From contig OX457036.1 in assembly GCA_949752735.1 (NCBI GenBank), positions 87,006,987 through 87,070,986 on the forward strand: a stretch of DNA of 64,000 bases. The letters run 5' to 3'. The DNA is from Lumbricus terrestris (taxonomy: Eukaryota > Annelida > Clitellata > Crassiclitellata > Lumbricidae). Positions 1 through 13,500 of the stretch are shown piece by piece; within the stretch, counting starts at the first letter, position 1; the number at the start of each line of letters is the position of its first letter. Position numbers and translations under genes: made by a program. The notes beneath the pieces were generated by a model that saw only the letters and a program-made list of their open reading frames with translations, was not told where the DNA came from and did no database searches.

Positions 1-1345
1 GTACTCAACACATTGGAATCAAATAGTTGAGTCGGTGCATCATTATGAGTCTAGAGAAAAACTCACAATCTCACATGCGACATTAATGCATCAAACGAGG
101 GCTTAAGAGCATTTCAGACTCATGGTGCTGCCACTGAGAAGTCCTAATGGGCAGTGAGCACAGTAGCGGGTTCAAAGGCAGGGTACAATCAAGTCATTTC
201 GTTAGGCAGACTATAGTGCCCTCTAGCCAGTTTTTGTATTTCATTTGACCATTGTATTTGACCATTTATAAAGCACTTCTCACAACAAGAGCCTTTCAGA
301 AGCGCTCTTGGTGCGTGCAACCCTGAGTTTGTGCACCATCTGAGAGGCTCAGCTCAGCAATGTTATTGATCAAATTGATCGACTTAATGTCGACTTGTAC
401 GCTTGGGAAAGTAATCTTATGGATACAGAAGATGCTGACGTAACCAAAAGCCTTCGACTTCAGTTATGGTGTGGAAAGTCAGTCACTGTGGTCATCTGAT
501 AGATAGTACCCATGACATTTGTCTGACCCATCACAATAACGCATCAATTAAATAAAATATCTAGTAAGCAGTTCATTGCACTGGTTTTGATGCAGATATA
601 TGTAGTTCCAGTTCATTTGCTCAGTAACTTTAAATAGTAGTATAAAAATATTCATAAGATGCTTCTTATCAGGTGAACTGTTCAGAGGCTCTCCCAGTGC
701 GCAAGGCCATGAGAGAAGAATTTAGATTTTTAGATTTAAGCAAATTGGGAGGAGGATTACCAGCTAGAATTTGAGGTCTAGTTGATGGGGACAGCTTATT
801 CCAAAGAAAGGAACCTATTGAGGCAAAAGACCAGGACTGAGCCATAGTTGTTCTTGTATCTGGAACTAGAAGATCAAAATCTGTTTGAAGAACGGAGTGA
901 ATGATGCAAGGCGGCTGAGAGAGGCAAGAGTATTACATTGGTTTGTGATGTTGCGTACCTGTCATCTGCCTCTATTTAAATTAAAAATAAAGAGTTTATT
1001 AATCCTGGCTACGCAGCTACTGATTTTGCTACCAAATGTGAAAACTGTAGCTCTGGATGGGATCATGTTCTCCACTAATTTGGTAGAGATGCCTCTTTGC
1101 ATTTAATGCAGGTGGCCATGAAGAAATTCAGTGAATGTTTTTAGTGCCTAATTGCAATTGTAATTCAGACAATTTATATGGCATCGTCAGTAGCAAGCCA
1201 CTTCTAGGATGCTTTACACGCGTAATTATTGTCAATTGTCAGAGTAAATGTCATGAGCTCGAGGGCCTAATGTCAACATTGATACGTATAAACAGCCTCT
1301 AACCATGACATCTAATTAAAGCGAGGTTTGCTGTGTTGATTTTAG
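1..1345 (+). other. Intronic or upstream sequence with dispersed repeats
   Basis: No exon was recognised here. The first visible exon starts in mid-propeller, so this is most likely an intron of the integrin gene. It carries two degraded members of the GCGC-hairpin dispersed repeat, near 262-335 and 680-715. Confidence 0.5.
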
Positions 1346-1520
1346 GATGGTGATATGTTGTTGGGAGCACCTGGTCCATACAACTGGCGAGGGGCGCTCT
1401 TCAAGAACACTCTTGTGACGTCGTTGGATGCAGAAAACACATGGTACCAGAGTCCAGTCGAAGATCCAACGCTCCTAAACCCAGGACCAACTCCGGCAAC
1501 ACCGTACTACTCATATCTAG
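1346..1520 (+). CDS. Integrin alpha exon, propeller blade ~3
   Basis: Acceptor tttag, donor CTAG|gtagct, phase 0 in and 1 out. It reads DGDMLLGAPGPYNWRGALF, the alpha-integrin LGAPGxYxWxGxL motif of the third FG-GAP repeat, and ends in YYSYLG, completed by the next exon. Confidence 0.9.
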
Positions 1521-4500
1521 GTAGCTTTGTGTCTTTTAATGAACATGTATTGTATACATGTGATCATTTGGTACCAATGATGATGACATCTGAGTATAGA
1601 TCTGTTTGCAGGCAATATACACGTTTCCATTCTGTTTCTTTATATTTGAGTTTGCTTCTTTGGATATTTCATCTTATTTCTGATTGGAATGCTCTTTGAG
1701 AGGCTCTTCCTAAGTCTTTAAATACAAAAAGTCAGTACAATATACAGTGCAATTTTACATATCATGTTTCTTCATATACGTATGTACTTAGTGGGCTGTC
1801 GGAGAGCCTTCAGAGGCCCAGGTTCTTTTACAGCAGGCTGTAATGAGGCCACAAATATAATACTTGAGTACAATATAGCTGCAACAAAGCTAAAGAAACA
1901 ATGATAGTTTACTCTTTGTGCATGCAACAATAGTATTCAAAATGAGAAATTTTTTTAGTCTCTAAGAGTCAATACAAATGAGCAGGTTACATTGAATATC
2001 TATTGACAGTATTCATCCGTTGTGGAACATGATAGCTAACTGGTTAGACCTTGTGCTTCCTATAAAGACAGTCGCTGTGTAAGGATCATCGGCAAGTCCT
2101 TCACTCTCAAATGCTCATTTCCATCAGTTGATGCTCTTCTTCTTAAAGTGATTAATTGTATAATAGTTACCGTATCTGGTGACTTAAATACAGTATTCAT
2201 AAATTAGCAAGTAACCAACAGACTTAAGTATTGCAGTACTTGCATTATAACTTGCAACTCATGAGTTTCATTGATTGTAGTATCAAACCACTTATGGCCG
2301 GTCGAATACCGACTCAGAATGGACATAGGGGTTTGAAGAGCAATTTACTGTTTGACGACTCTGTAGAATTGGGTCTTGCACCGATCTTGATGGGAATTTA
2401 AAAAACCATTGAAAACTAGGTTGATTTTATGTGAGAAAGACCTAGTATATTCCATTTGACTGTAGCACAGTCTGCACTCCTGTTTATGTATATATGCCAC
2501 TGGCCTGTCATATTTCAGATGTTATCAGATAGACTTTTGATCATAAGTCCTACCTACAGACTAGAAAGGCTTATCTCTGTATCCTGTCTTTCCATCTCTT
2601 GGGTGCCATCAATCTTGTCTGGTTCTATCCAACAGATTGTGATTTCCGAATGGGATTTTCTTTGGATGTAACCTTCAGTTGATTGATGCCTTACGCAGTG
2701 TAATAACGGTGCACTATAGAAGTTACTGGTGTATTAGATTTTGATGCTTACACTTTGTTATTTAATTATTCATAAATATGAAGCATGCATTGAAAATTTT
2801 GATGTATGACCGGCTAAAGGTTTTGTATATCTATTTTTATGAGGAATTTATATTGCAGTGCACCCTTTTAAGATAGCCATTCAGAGGCGCTCCCAACCCA
2901 GGCACGACTAAAGTCTTCAGTAGTTCATAAAAAGAGTTAAGTGGAAGGAAATGCAAGCTATGGGGGGAGGTTATTCCAAACATATGGACCTGTAATCAAG
3001 AAAACGCTATAGTCTGTCTGTTGGCTTTGCTGCATGTGAACCACAAAGTGACCTCTACAGGCCAAGCACAGAGAGCGGTGACCATGGCAAGTGGAAGTTA
3101 AAGTAAAGAGTTCCCGAAATAATTGTCATGCTCATGTGGTCATGCTCAAGTTGTCATGCTCTGTTCTACAAGTTTTGGTTGTTTGTTTTGCTAGGAATGT
3201 CTGTGAAGATTGGAAAGATGATAAACGGTGAGAAGACGTACTTGGGTGGAGCACCAAGGGCAAATGACACTGGACATGTCCTCCTATTCCAGTTCAAACA
3301 AGGTGCTCTGACAATCAAACCAGGGCATTACTTGGCTGGAGAACAGTTCGGATCTTACTTTGGCAATGACTTTGCCATTGGAGACTTCAACCTTGATGGG
3401 TTTGTAATTATTCGTATTATTTCTTCTAATATGCTTGAAACGTTTCAATTTGAATTATTGTTATTAATTAAAAGATTTCTAAAGCACATGTTAATTCAGT
3501 GATACATCATTAATTCGCACACCATCAACACACAACTGCAGTGATATCATGCCTCCCGACACCATGAGATTAATGCGTGGACTTCATTAGCAATGGTAGT
3601 TTCATACAATTTATAGTGCTTATATAGTGACTAATGACAATGTTGAGAATGCTGTTAAAAATCAGGGCTTACTTTCATACTCAGATGCCTGCAATGTGGT
3701 TGAGATGCTGACTCAGTTTTTTAAAGAACAAAGGGATGAGCGCTTTAAGATTATCCAACTATGGCTGCTGCAGGGGTGGGGGGTGGCAACATTCCACTGC
3801 GGGACCTGGGGAAAGAGGAAGCCAGGCTTTGTGGATTCCACAGCAAACATCATCCACACATGTGAGGACTTCTTTGTCCACAGCTAAGTTAACACAGCTG
3901 TCACTTTTTCTGTTGTTGCCCGAGCCTGACAAGTCTTTGTCAGCGGCTCATCAAATGTAAACGCTGTTCTCTGTCTGTCTTTCTTTCCCCCTCTTTGTCT
4001 GTCTCTTTCTCTAGCCTATGGCAATCTTTTTTGCTGCTTGCAGTCATCACTGCCTTTCCCTTCCCAAGATACTTTCAAATCCCTTCTGTCTCTCTCCCTC
4101 TCCCATCGTATGAGGCAACCATTTTTTGTGACTCGAGTAAACGTTGCAGAGCTCTCTTCTCAAGTTCCAGGTCCATGGAAGCCTTTGATGTGCAGTCTCA
4201 GCAAATGTGTGTGTCCACTCCCTTTGCTCTCTCGTTGTCCATGGCAACCATTTTTTGGTGAGGCATGTGGAACCCTTTCATGCAACCCATTTGCAAATAT
4301 AATTCTTTCTTTTCTGCTTTTGTCTGCATTTGCAAAAATGATTGTTCCATTTGTATTTAGCAGAGCAAAGTTAAGTTTTTTACCTAATTTTTATGACAGA
4401 AATGCATTAACTACATAGCCCTGTAAAGATAGGTGATTATGTATACATTATTGCTATACCTAACTGGTAGACTCATTAATAAGCTGTACATGTGTTTCAC

Positions 4501-7500
4501 ACTGTTCAGACAGTGGGCTTCTTGTTGACTGCTTGCTGACAGTGTTTCACTGCATAATGCACGAACAGTAGCTCACAAGTAGTCATATGACATTTGGGAC
4601 GCGGTGGTGTAGTGGGTATGTTCGTCGCCTTGCAGCCGAAGGGTTGCAGGTTTGAATCCACCTCAAGTCGCTGCGTAAGGACCTTGGCAAGTCCTTCACT
4701 CGCAATTGCTCAGCGCTTCAGCATGAAACTCCGATGTAGTGTCCCCTCTGTAGTCTGGAGCACCTCTGAATAGTGAGCTTGAAGAGGCACTATAGTAAGT
4801 GCACATACAAACAAACCAAACCAAACAAGGATGAGATAAGTCTTCTTACAGTACAATGTATTTTAGCATGGTGTTCAATAGCCAATGCATTCCAAAACCT
4901 TTGGGCGAAGTGCACCAAATTTAATGGTGGCGTGCTTTTCCAGATCCCATTAAGTCATCTCTGGCTCTTTCCTGGCTGCAATCAAAACTGAGGAACTGAG
5001 TTGTTAAGCCTGGACCTTAATACTTATTGTGGTTCTAATATGACCTTACATGCATTACAAATTTATTTAGAAATTATAATAAAATCTTTTTTCTGGATCA
5101 TGTAGCATTTTATTGTGCTTTGATAAATAGTTCTTGTGCCTTAACTCTAGAACCCTCTTCAATTTAGAAAATTCTTCATTCTTCCAATTTCCAGCCATCC
5201 ATTCACAATCTGCTATCTCAAGTCCTTCCTCCTAAATTTTTATGCTTTCCATTTCAAAATAAGTCCCATCTCTGTAAGAAAAATTGTTCTATGATCCATC
5301 CATTCATTTCCTTGTTTCTGAACTTAAACGCAGCCTATCAAACCAGCTCCTCTGTCTTTCTATCTCTGTCTGTCTGTCTCTTTCTTGCTCTCTCATTCTC
5401 TTGCTCTCTCTCGCTCTCATCTTTTGTCATCCGTATTATGGTCTTCTGTTTGCTGCTTCTCAGATTTGTGCAACGCTCATTTATCAGATTCTCTCCTGCA
5501 TTTATCTATTAAGAAAGCTATTTTTAGAGATTCTCTGGTATTAATAAATAACTGATTATATTGTGATTGCTTAAAATTTGTCTTTGTCCATCATTTGTAG
5601 CTGATTTGTTGTTTAGGATGGAGGACATTGCTGTTGGAGCTCCCTTCTATCGTGACCCTGGAGTCGGTGGGGCAATTTATATCTACATGAACGGACCAGA
5701 GGTATTATTTTAGATGGTGACTGCACATGTGGTAGTCACTGAATAATGCATGAACAATGTGTTGTTGTGTTTTCGCATCTGTTTTGACGAGTGGAAACGA
5801 CCACAGCGGACGACGTGTTGTTGCAAGAGCGTTCAGGAGCAGCGTACAATAACCTGTCTCCTGTAGCAATAAATATCGTCAATTATTCATTCGTTGTCAT
5901 ATACTGCCACAGGCAACTTATTTAAAAGGAGCAATCTCCGGTGTGCTTTTATGCTCGTTTTTTTACTTATAATATTTATTTCTTGTATTTTCACATTAAA
6001 ACGATATATACTGTCTCTGTTGATGGTACTCGCTAGGCATGCACTAGCTTGTGCCTGTCTCATGAGCCTGAAACTCTACATTAACCATTTTTTGACCGGT
6101 GGTATAGGATTTTTCATACAATTTACTACATATTGGTCGGTAACGGGTCAAAGGATGATCAATCAGCAAGCATCGCAGAATTGTCTGCAAAATTATCGAC
6201 CCGTTCTGTGAATCTTTACTCAGGGATGCAAGCAGATGGCTAATTCAAGAAATATAGGCTTGGCGTGACGGTAATAATAGCCAAGGTGTTCAATGTGTTA
6301 ATTACAATTTTAAATGTTGAGATGTACTTTTACTGTTTGTTGTTTTATCTTTAAGAGCCTCTTTGCTTTCTGTATTTGATGATGAAGTGCTGTTTATGCT
6401 GCAGGGAATAACGTCAGCAACGACGCCGCTGAAGATAGTCAGCCGTAAGATGAAGGATCAAGAGTGCACGGAGCTCGATTGCCTTAACGCACGGTTTGGT
6501 TTTGCTCTGGCAAACATTGGAGATGTTGACAAAGATGGCTTTGATGGTCAGTATCTTCATCAGTGTTTTTGAAATGATATATGTCTGTTTTCTTGTGTTT
6601 CACAGTGTTTTATGCTTTCTTAAATGGTTTTGCTCGTGTTTTGTGTTTTATTTGCCATTTGGAATATTTTCTGTGGTGATGGGTAGATTCCATCGTGCCA
6701 TCTTGGGAATGTTTTTTGTTATTTTTTATCATACAGCGAGGTGTTGTAATAAGTTAGTTCACTCTTAAGAAGATGAAGGACCACAGTTTTACTTTCTATT
6801 GCTGTTTGCTTCTTGTTTCATTATGGTACCTTTCAGTCCATCATTGAATACAACAAACTAGGAAAATTTCTTATTCTGGTCGTCGTAGAGTTTTAGTTTG
6901 CAAGTGAATCTGTCAAGTGTGATTGCCACTATGACCATTGGCCAGCCAGTTAGCTACTGACAGGGTCTTGTCCTACACAGGCCTTTGCAATGCCAGAGGA
7001 TGGCACCTAAGAGAGAAAAGACCAGGTTTTGAGGTAACTGTATGCTGTGGGCGGCATCTGTTCCAATTGGTCCCTGCTCTCTTTGCAAAACAAACCAGGA
7101 ATTCTGAACATGACGTCAGCTGCGGAGAGGAGTTCTTTGGTTGTACTGTGCATCTTTTTTATTTATATTCCTGTAAAGAACTTTACTGCCATGTTAGCCA
7201 GAACACTCGGTCAGCACTTTGCAAGATTCCTAAAAGTACAGCACTAAATGGCTTGATATCTTAAACCTTTGTGAGATTGTCAACTAATTAGATTTCTGAC
7301 CTGTGATTAGTTGCATTATGTTTCAAATAAGAACTCACTGTGTTTTAGACCTTGCGGTCGGTGCACCATACGAAGGTAAAGGTGCCGTCTACATCTTCCG
7401 TGGCTCGGCCACAGGCATCATCAAGGAATACTCCCAGCGGATCAGCGCTTCCCAATTTCCTGTTCCTCATCCACAGGCGTTCGGAGCTTCATTGGCTGGA

Positions 7501-10500
7501 AATTTTGACGTCGATTCCAATGGTTATCCGGACATCGTCGTTGGTGCATTCGTTTCCGACGAGGTCTTCATTCTTCGCGCTCGGCCGGTTGTGAACGTCT
7601 TCACCGTCCTTCAGAGCATACCAGAGGCGATAGATCCAAAGCTGACGCAGTGCGCAAAGGACGGTCAACTGATGAACTGCTTTGAAGTCAAAGTCTGCTT
7701 TCGCTTCACAGCTGAACCGGTTGACAGGTGAGATGTGTAAATTTTCATCAGTTGTTTTCTTTAATTCGATGCAATCAAATGTGCATCCTTGTTTTTTCGC
7801 GGTTGTGTTTTCAAAAGTGTTTTTATGGCAATTCAGCGATCAGCACTGATGGGTTTCAGATCATTGGCTGAATGATGTCAGGCTCTGTTTGGAATGATCA
7901 AGAAAATCTGTGGATTAATACTGACCACTCTTCTGCTCGATAGCCTGCTCTGTGGACAATTACTGGCGCTGAACAGTGTATTCTTGCACAGACTCTGTGG
8001 CAGAAGGATGTTGCGACGCAGCATTGTCTGCTACGCAGGAGGATCTGATTAATGTGGTCGTTGTCTTGCTGGCCTTGTCACTTGTTGTCACACATTTTCT
8101 GCCATCGTATATATTCTCAGAACTTCAAACATTGTGTTTGCTGTCGACTCTGGAAGGGAATGCATCGGCTGAGTACTGCGCTATTTCTCTTTGTGTTTTG
8201 ATTTACTTTTGTTCTCAGTGTCTCAGCGCCATTTTGTCTGGCGTATGTTGTGCTTTTGTGAATGACTTGAAAGGTATTCTACTAAACATTAGATAAAATA
8301 CATACATAAAATGCTTACTTACAGTGATTTTTCTGTTGAGATGAAAGTTCCTTCATTAACATTCAGTTGTGTTTACATTGTCTAGGTTTCGTGATAACAT
8401 TGAGTTGAACTACACGCTTGAGGCTGAGAGGTTCACTGGCGCCGTCATATCTCGAGTGGCCTTCAAAGTTCCAGGGAAAGATGAGATGGAAAGAACAGAC
8501 GTCATCGAAAGAACAATGCGTCTTAACGAACAATCAAATCCGAATTTCAAATGTCGCGAACATCGCGTCTATATCTTGGTACTGTTTCGACTCCAATTTA
8601 GCAGCACTGCTAGTTAATTTTCTCTGCATCTGTTAGATATCTTCCTGTTAGTGAATTTGACGTTGGTGTTCTTAATTTAACCTTTCTGTACAATTTGGAA
8701 GAAATTGAATGTAAATTGAGTGAATTTTTAGTTTTGAGTTTTTCTTGGTGTCACTCTATCAAATTATGTGAATGTTAAGAGATTTTCAATAGCAAATTAT
8801 GAAAATCAATGATGAATAAATAGTCCAATGAAACCAGAGTGTGTTGTTTGATGTTTTAGAAAAACAACAAGGACTTCCTGAGTCCGATTGCATTCCAGCT
8901 CACTTACCGCCTGCAGGATGCAGAGGATCCAGTACTAGTTCCGGGTTTAACACTGCCAGACATGAATTCATATCCTGTCCTAAATGACGTCATGACAAAG
9001 TTACCACTCACCGTAAGAGCGAGTTTTGTGTTTGGATTATTTCCTTTTTACCTGCAGCTAAAAGCTTATTGTATTTGATTAAAGCATGTTTGAGAAGATA
9101 CTTGTAGCCTTTGCATAGGTTTTTTACTCTGATTGTCCCAGATGCTTTTTTTTAGTGACCAACAATTAATCTTAGCCCGACATCATAAGAACGAGAATTG
9201 CCTATTTTAATCATAAATCTGTTGATGGTATTTTGTTGTTTAAAGGTGAATTTCCTGAAGAACTGTGGTCAAGATGAGTTATGCCACAGCAATCTGAAAC
9301 TCTTCAGTTCGCTAAATCTCAACAGGTGACTGAAGCTTATCAGCATATTATTCATTTTGAAGGATGGAAGACATATTTATTGCTCCTCTGTTACATGGAG
9401 AAGTGGTCTTCTTACAGAATTGATGTATGTGCTTGAATGATACAATTTAGCAGCTCTTATCGCCTGATTTTTAAATTGATTTCATCTGTTTCTCTCTCTA
9501 GTCCTCTGGCAATCAAGTTTGGTCCTCCACTTGATATCTCTGGACAACCCACATGATGTGACTGTGTGCTCATGAATAATATGGTTTTTATTTTATTATT
9601 ATTACGTAAATTTATTTTATTATTATTTCATAAATTTTGTTACGTGCAAGGTCACACCGAAATGAATCTGAGGCGCGGATAGTCAGCCGTCAGAGGAAGA
9701 TGCTGTTATGGATTTACTTGACACACCTTCTTGTTATGTGACTACTGCAATGGCATCAGTTGATATCCTCAGCAATTGCATGAAAGCAATTAATGAGTGA
9801 ATAACTTTCCCTCTGAGAATGTCAAAATGAAATTGCCGCTGTTTTATGATGGTTTGGTTTTTGTTTCCGCTAGCGACCCTAATGGCGACTACGTCCTTCG
9901 GGTGGGCAAGGATGATGTTGCCATGGCGATAAATGTACAGAATACAGGAGAGGATGCACATGAAGCGAACGTTATTGTTGTTCATCCAAAGTTTCTGAGT
10001 TATCGAGGAACAGATGAAGAGGCATGATTACACTTTGTCCAATAATCAGACAACACAATAGTAGTAATGAATTATATTAATTATGATAATAACATTGCCA
10101 TTCTTGAATCGATAATAATAATAATTATAATAATAATAATAATAATAATAACAATGACGATTTCTGTGGTGCCGTAATACACCCATTCTGTTACAAGGAT
10201 GCTCACATACTACACTTAATAGCAGGATAATTATACTGATATAGTAATATTTCATTAAATTTTTAAAATTTTATTTTGCTAATATTTTTGTGTTTTATCG
10301 CAGCCTTAAGACCGTTCCTTTCAGCTGGTTGAGAGCACTCCTATGGAGTAATCTTGAAGGGGCGCTAAAAATCTCCATGATGAATAAATGAAATAATTAT
10401 AATTTTGGTGTTTCAATGATCGATAGCATTTCTTTCAGCAATGATTATTTTTATTTTGTTATTTGAATTGTCAATGTAATCTGATTGAAAAATATAAATT

Positions 10501-13500
10501 GTATTTATGGAGTAAAGGAAATATTTCACGTTAATCAATAAATGCTCCTTCTGTGGTATACAGCAAAGTTCTTGAAAGGCATTGTTCTGCTCCAGTTTTT
10601 ACTGTGCTCACGGAATCTGTTCCTTCTTTGCAGGGAAAGAAATACTCATGCACTCCAGTAGAAAACACCGTTGTTTGCATCCTTGGAAATCCTCTGCCTC
10701 AGAATCAGAAAGCCAACTTTACAATACGCTTTGACACGGCAAATGCAGTTCCATCAAGGGATAAATTTAGCATCTCCGTTAATGTTAGCACGTGAGTTAA
10801 CATGTTTCTGTTCTTATCAGGGTAGTAAATAAGTGGGTGTTTTCTTTATTAAGCCATCCGCCTCTCTGCACTTTGGTGTGTATGCATTGGATTAAATATG
10901 GACTTCTAAGTATGAGTGATTTTCGCGTTAGATCATGCGATTTTGGGCGCAGGGAGTAAGGGAGCATCTTTGAAGGGGAGCCAGTGCAATGTAGGCTTAT
11001 CATTTGGCAGGCAGGTTTGGATTATCTCATCATAAAGAAGTAATGCTGCTGAGAATATTTCTAGAAGCATTGCTAAGTGATTACGGTTGATTATGCATTT
11101 TGCAGAGGTTTTGTAAACAAATTATCAAGTAAGTACATGAATTATTATATCATCTAACAAATGCATTTGCTTGATGCTGTACAAAATGGTTGCATTGATT
11201 GTTAGAATGATGATTATAGTTGAACAAAATAAATTGTTAGTTTATTATTTATTTAGTCACTATTCTGTTTTTCTTTGGGAGCATTGATAGCTAGCATGTC
11301 ACAATGAGTTGCGTATGGAGGACAGTGTCTATCTGTTGTCAGAATTAATTGTCGATCAATGTGAAATTGTTGTTTATATTTTCAGAACAAGCGTTGAATT
11401 GAATCAGAACGATGATAAGGCTGAACTCAAGTTCCGAGTAGTCGTTGAGGCCGATCTCTTTGTCAATGGGTGAGCTGACAACTCTTCAACAGCTTCCCTT
11501 GTAACCCTCTATCTCTCTCTCTCTGTCTGCTCTCTGTATGTCTGCCTGCCTGTGTGTCTGCCTGCCTGTGTGTCTGCCTGCCTGTCTGACTGTCCTTCAG
11601 GGTTAATTAATTAATTAACTAATCCATTCCCACAGAGGAGAGTCATCGTCATAGATCATTCTTCTCCACTTGTTTCTGGCAGCATATTCTTTCTTCAATT
11701 GGTTGTTTCATGTATCCAAATAATACCGGTACCTAAAGTTTTAATACTACTTCATGCTTTACTTTCCCTTGTTACTATGCCTCTTAAATTCATGTTGTAA
11801 TGGGAACATTTGCACTGAACATTTCGAAACTTCAAACCTGGGCAGAGTGAGAAAATTGCTAAAAAAATTTTTATACGTGCAAGTGGTTAGTTTAAGTTCT
11901 TGCCTTATTGATTTTTTTGCAGTTTATTTTGGTTTACTCTACTCATGTATTGTCATGCACTTTGTAGCGACTCGGAACCAAAAAGTATTTACTTTGGCGG
12001 AGAAGTACGAGGAGAAAGTGCAATCAAGTTTGAAGATCAAATTGGGTCGGAGGTTACACATAACTACGAGGTTTGTAAAACTGTGTATACTTTCACTGTT
12101 TCATGCTGTTGAAGCCCATGGATGTCAAAGTTTAAATGCTGTACATGTATTAGATTTTCAGTTTATTACAGAAGAAGTTTCTATATTTGTTTTGATAGAG
12201 ACAAACTGTTAAAGCAAGCAATTTCACATAAAACAAGAATTTTTTTTCCTCTTAGGAGAGATTGAAAACTGCAGAATCCTGTAAAATATGGACTGCGTAA
12301 ATTGCTGTTTATACGGAAGTCAGTGCAGACGGTTGAAGGACCATTTTGTAGGTTGCAAATTATGCCAATAGAATTCATTCGTGCTCAGTTGCTCATCATA
12401 TCGATTGATTATCTGACAGGACTCATTGACTATTCGTTGCTAATAAATACAGTTATAAATAAATTAATTCTTTGTATGCATGTTATGTTAACAGAATTGC
12501 TATCAAGTTAATGTTGATCAATGAACTGAATACTGTAGATAAAGAATGTTGGGACTACACGTGTTTCCAAGTCAACGGTGTTTGTCAGTTGGCCTTATGA
12601 AGTGCAGAGTACTTACCCGATGGGAAAACACGCCCTCTACATCCTCGAAGAACCAATGGTCAGTCTGTTGTTATTAACCAGAAAGTTCTCAGGATATTTT
12701 GAAGCTAGTTATGTCGTGTATGTCTGTAGATTGAGGCTCACCCAGTTCAGTTGTGTGATATTTCTGCAAGGCACATCTGTGGTTTTCTACATGGGAAATA
12801 CCTCCTGATACTTTGTATCATATATATGTGACACAGGGGCTCAAAACCCGTCACATGACGGATTTTGACCTTTTGATTTAGTCATATGCTACAATGACCA
12901 TGCTCTAAAATGCTTTTAACACAATGAAATTATCTTTTTTCTAACAAAAGTTGTGCTCGTTTAATTCTTTCATTAGTTTATAGTGAAAAAATGAAATAAA
13001 AAGTTACTGAATATTCCTGTCATCCAAGTCTACTGAATCCACTAAGTTATTATTCTGAAAATTTTCTGGGCATTAGAGGCATATATTCTGAATCAAATAA
13101 CCCAAACGGCATCAAAATCGGTTCACTGCTTCGCAAATTAGAGCGAATTCACTGTCATATACTGAATTGAAGAATAAACTGCATTCTTTACCCCTCTCGC
13201 CTATTTCGGCGTCCAGCGCAATATCTAGGAAGCGACAAACGACGGGTTTCGAGCCCCTGCGTCACATATCATATCAACACATTTAGAAAGCACCCTTCAC
13301 AGTGCACGCCAATGAGGATCGCTTCCAGTACGAAAGACCGAGAGAAAAGAAAGAATACTTAGCTTTGAGCGAGTGCAAAGAAATGTGGGGCGTACCAGTT
13401 AATGATGAAGAACATGTCAATGGAGATAGCGAATTCCAAAGCGCAGGACAATGAAGACAGAAGCTCAAGTTTTTGGTCCAAAGCAGTCCTTATATCTGTA

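Noticed and set aside
885..1106. Short plus-strand open frame before the first integrin exon
   Set aside because: No splice context, no integrin-like motif and AT-rich composition; most likely chance.
4596..4660. tRNA gene on the plus strand
   Set aside because: Box-like motifs but no full cloverleaf, and the sequence is repeated elsewhere; treated as a SINE head.
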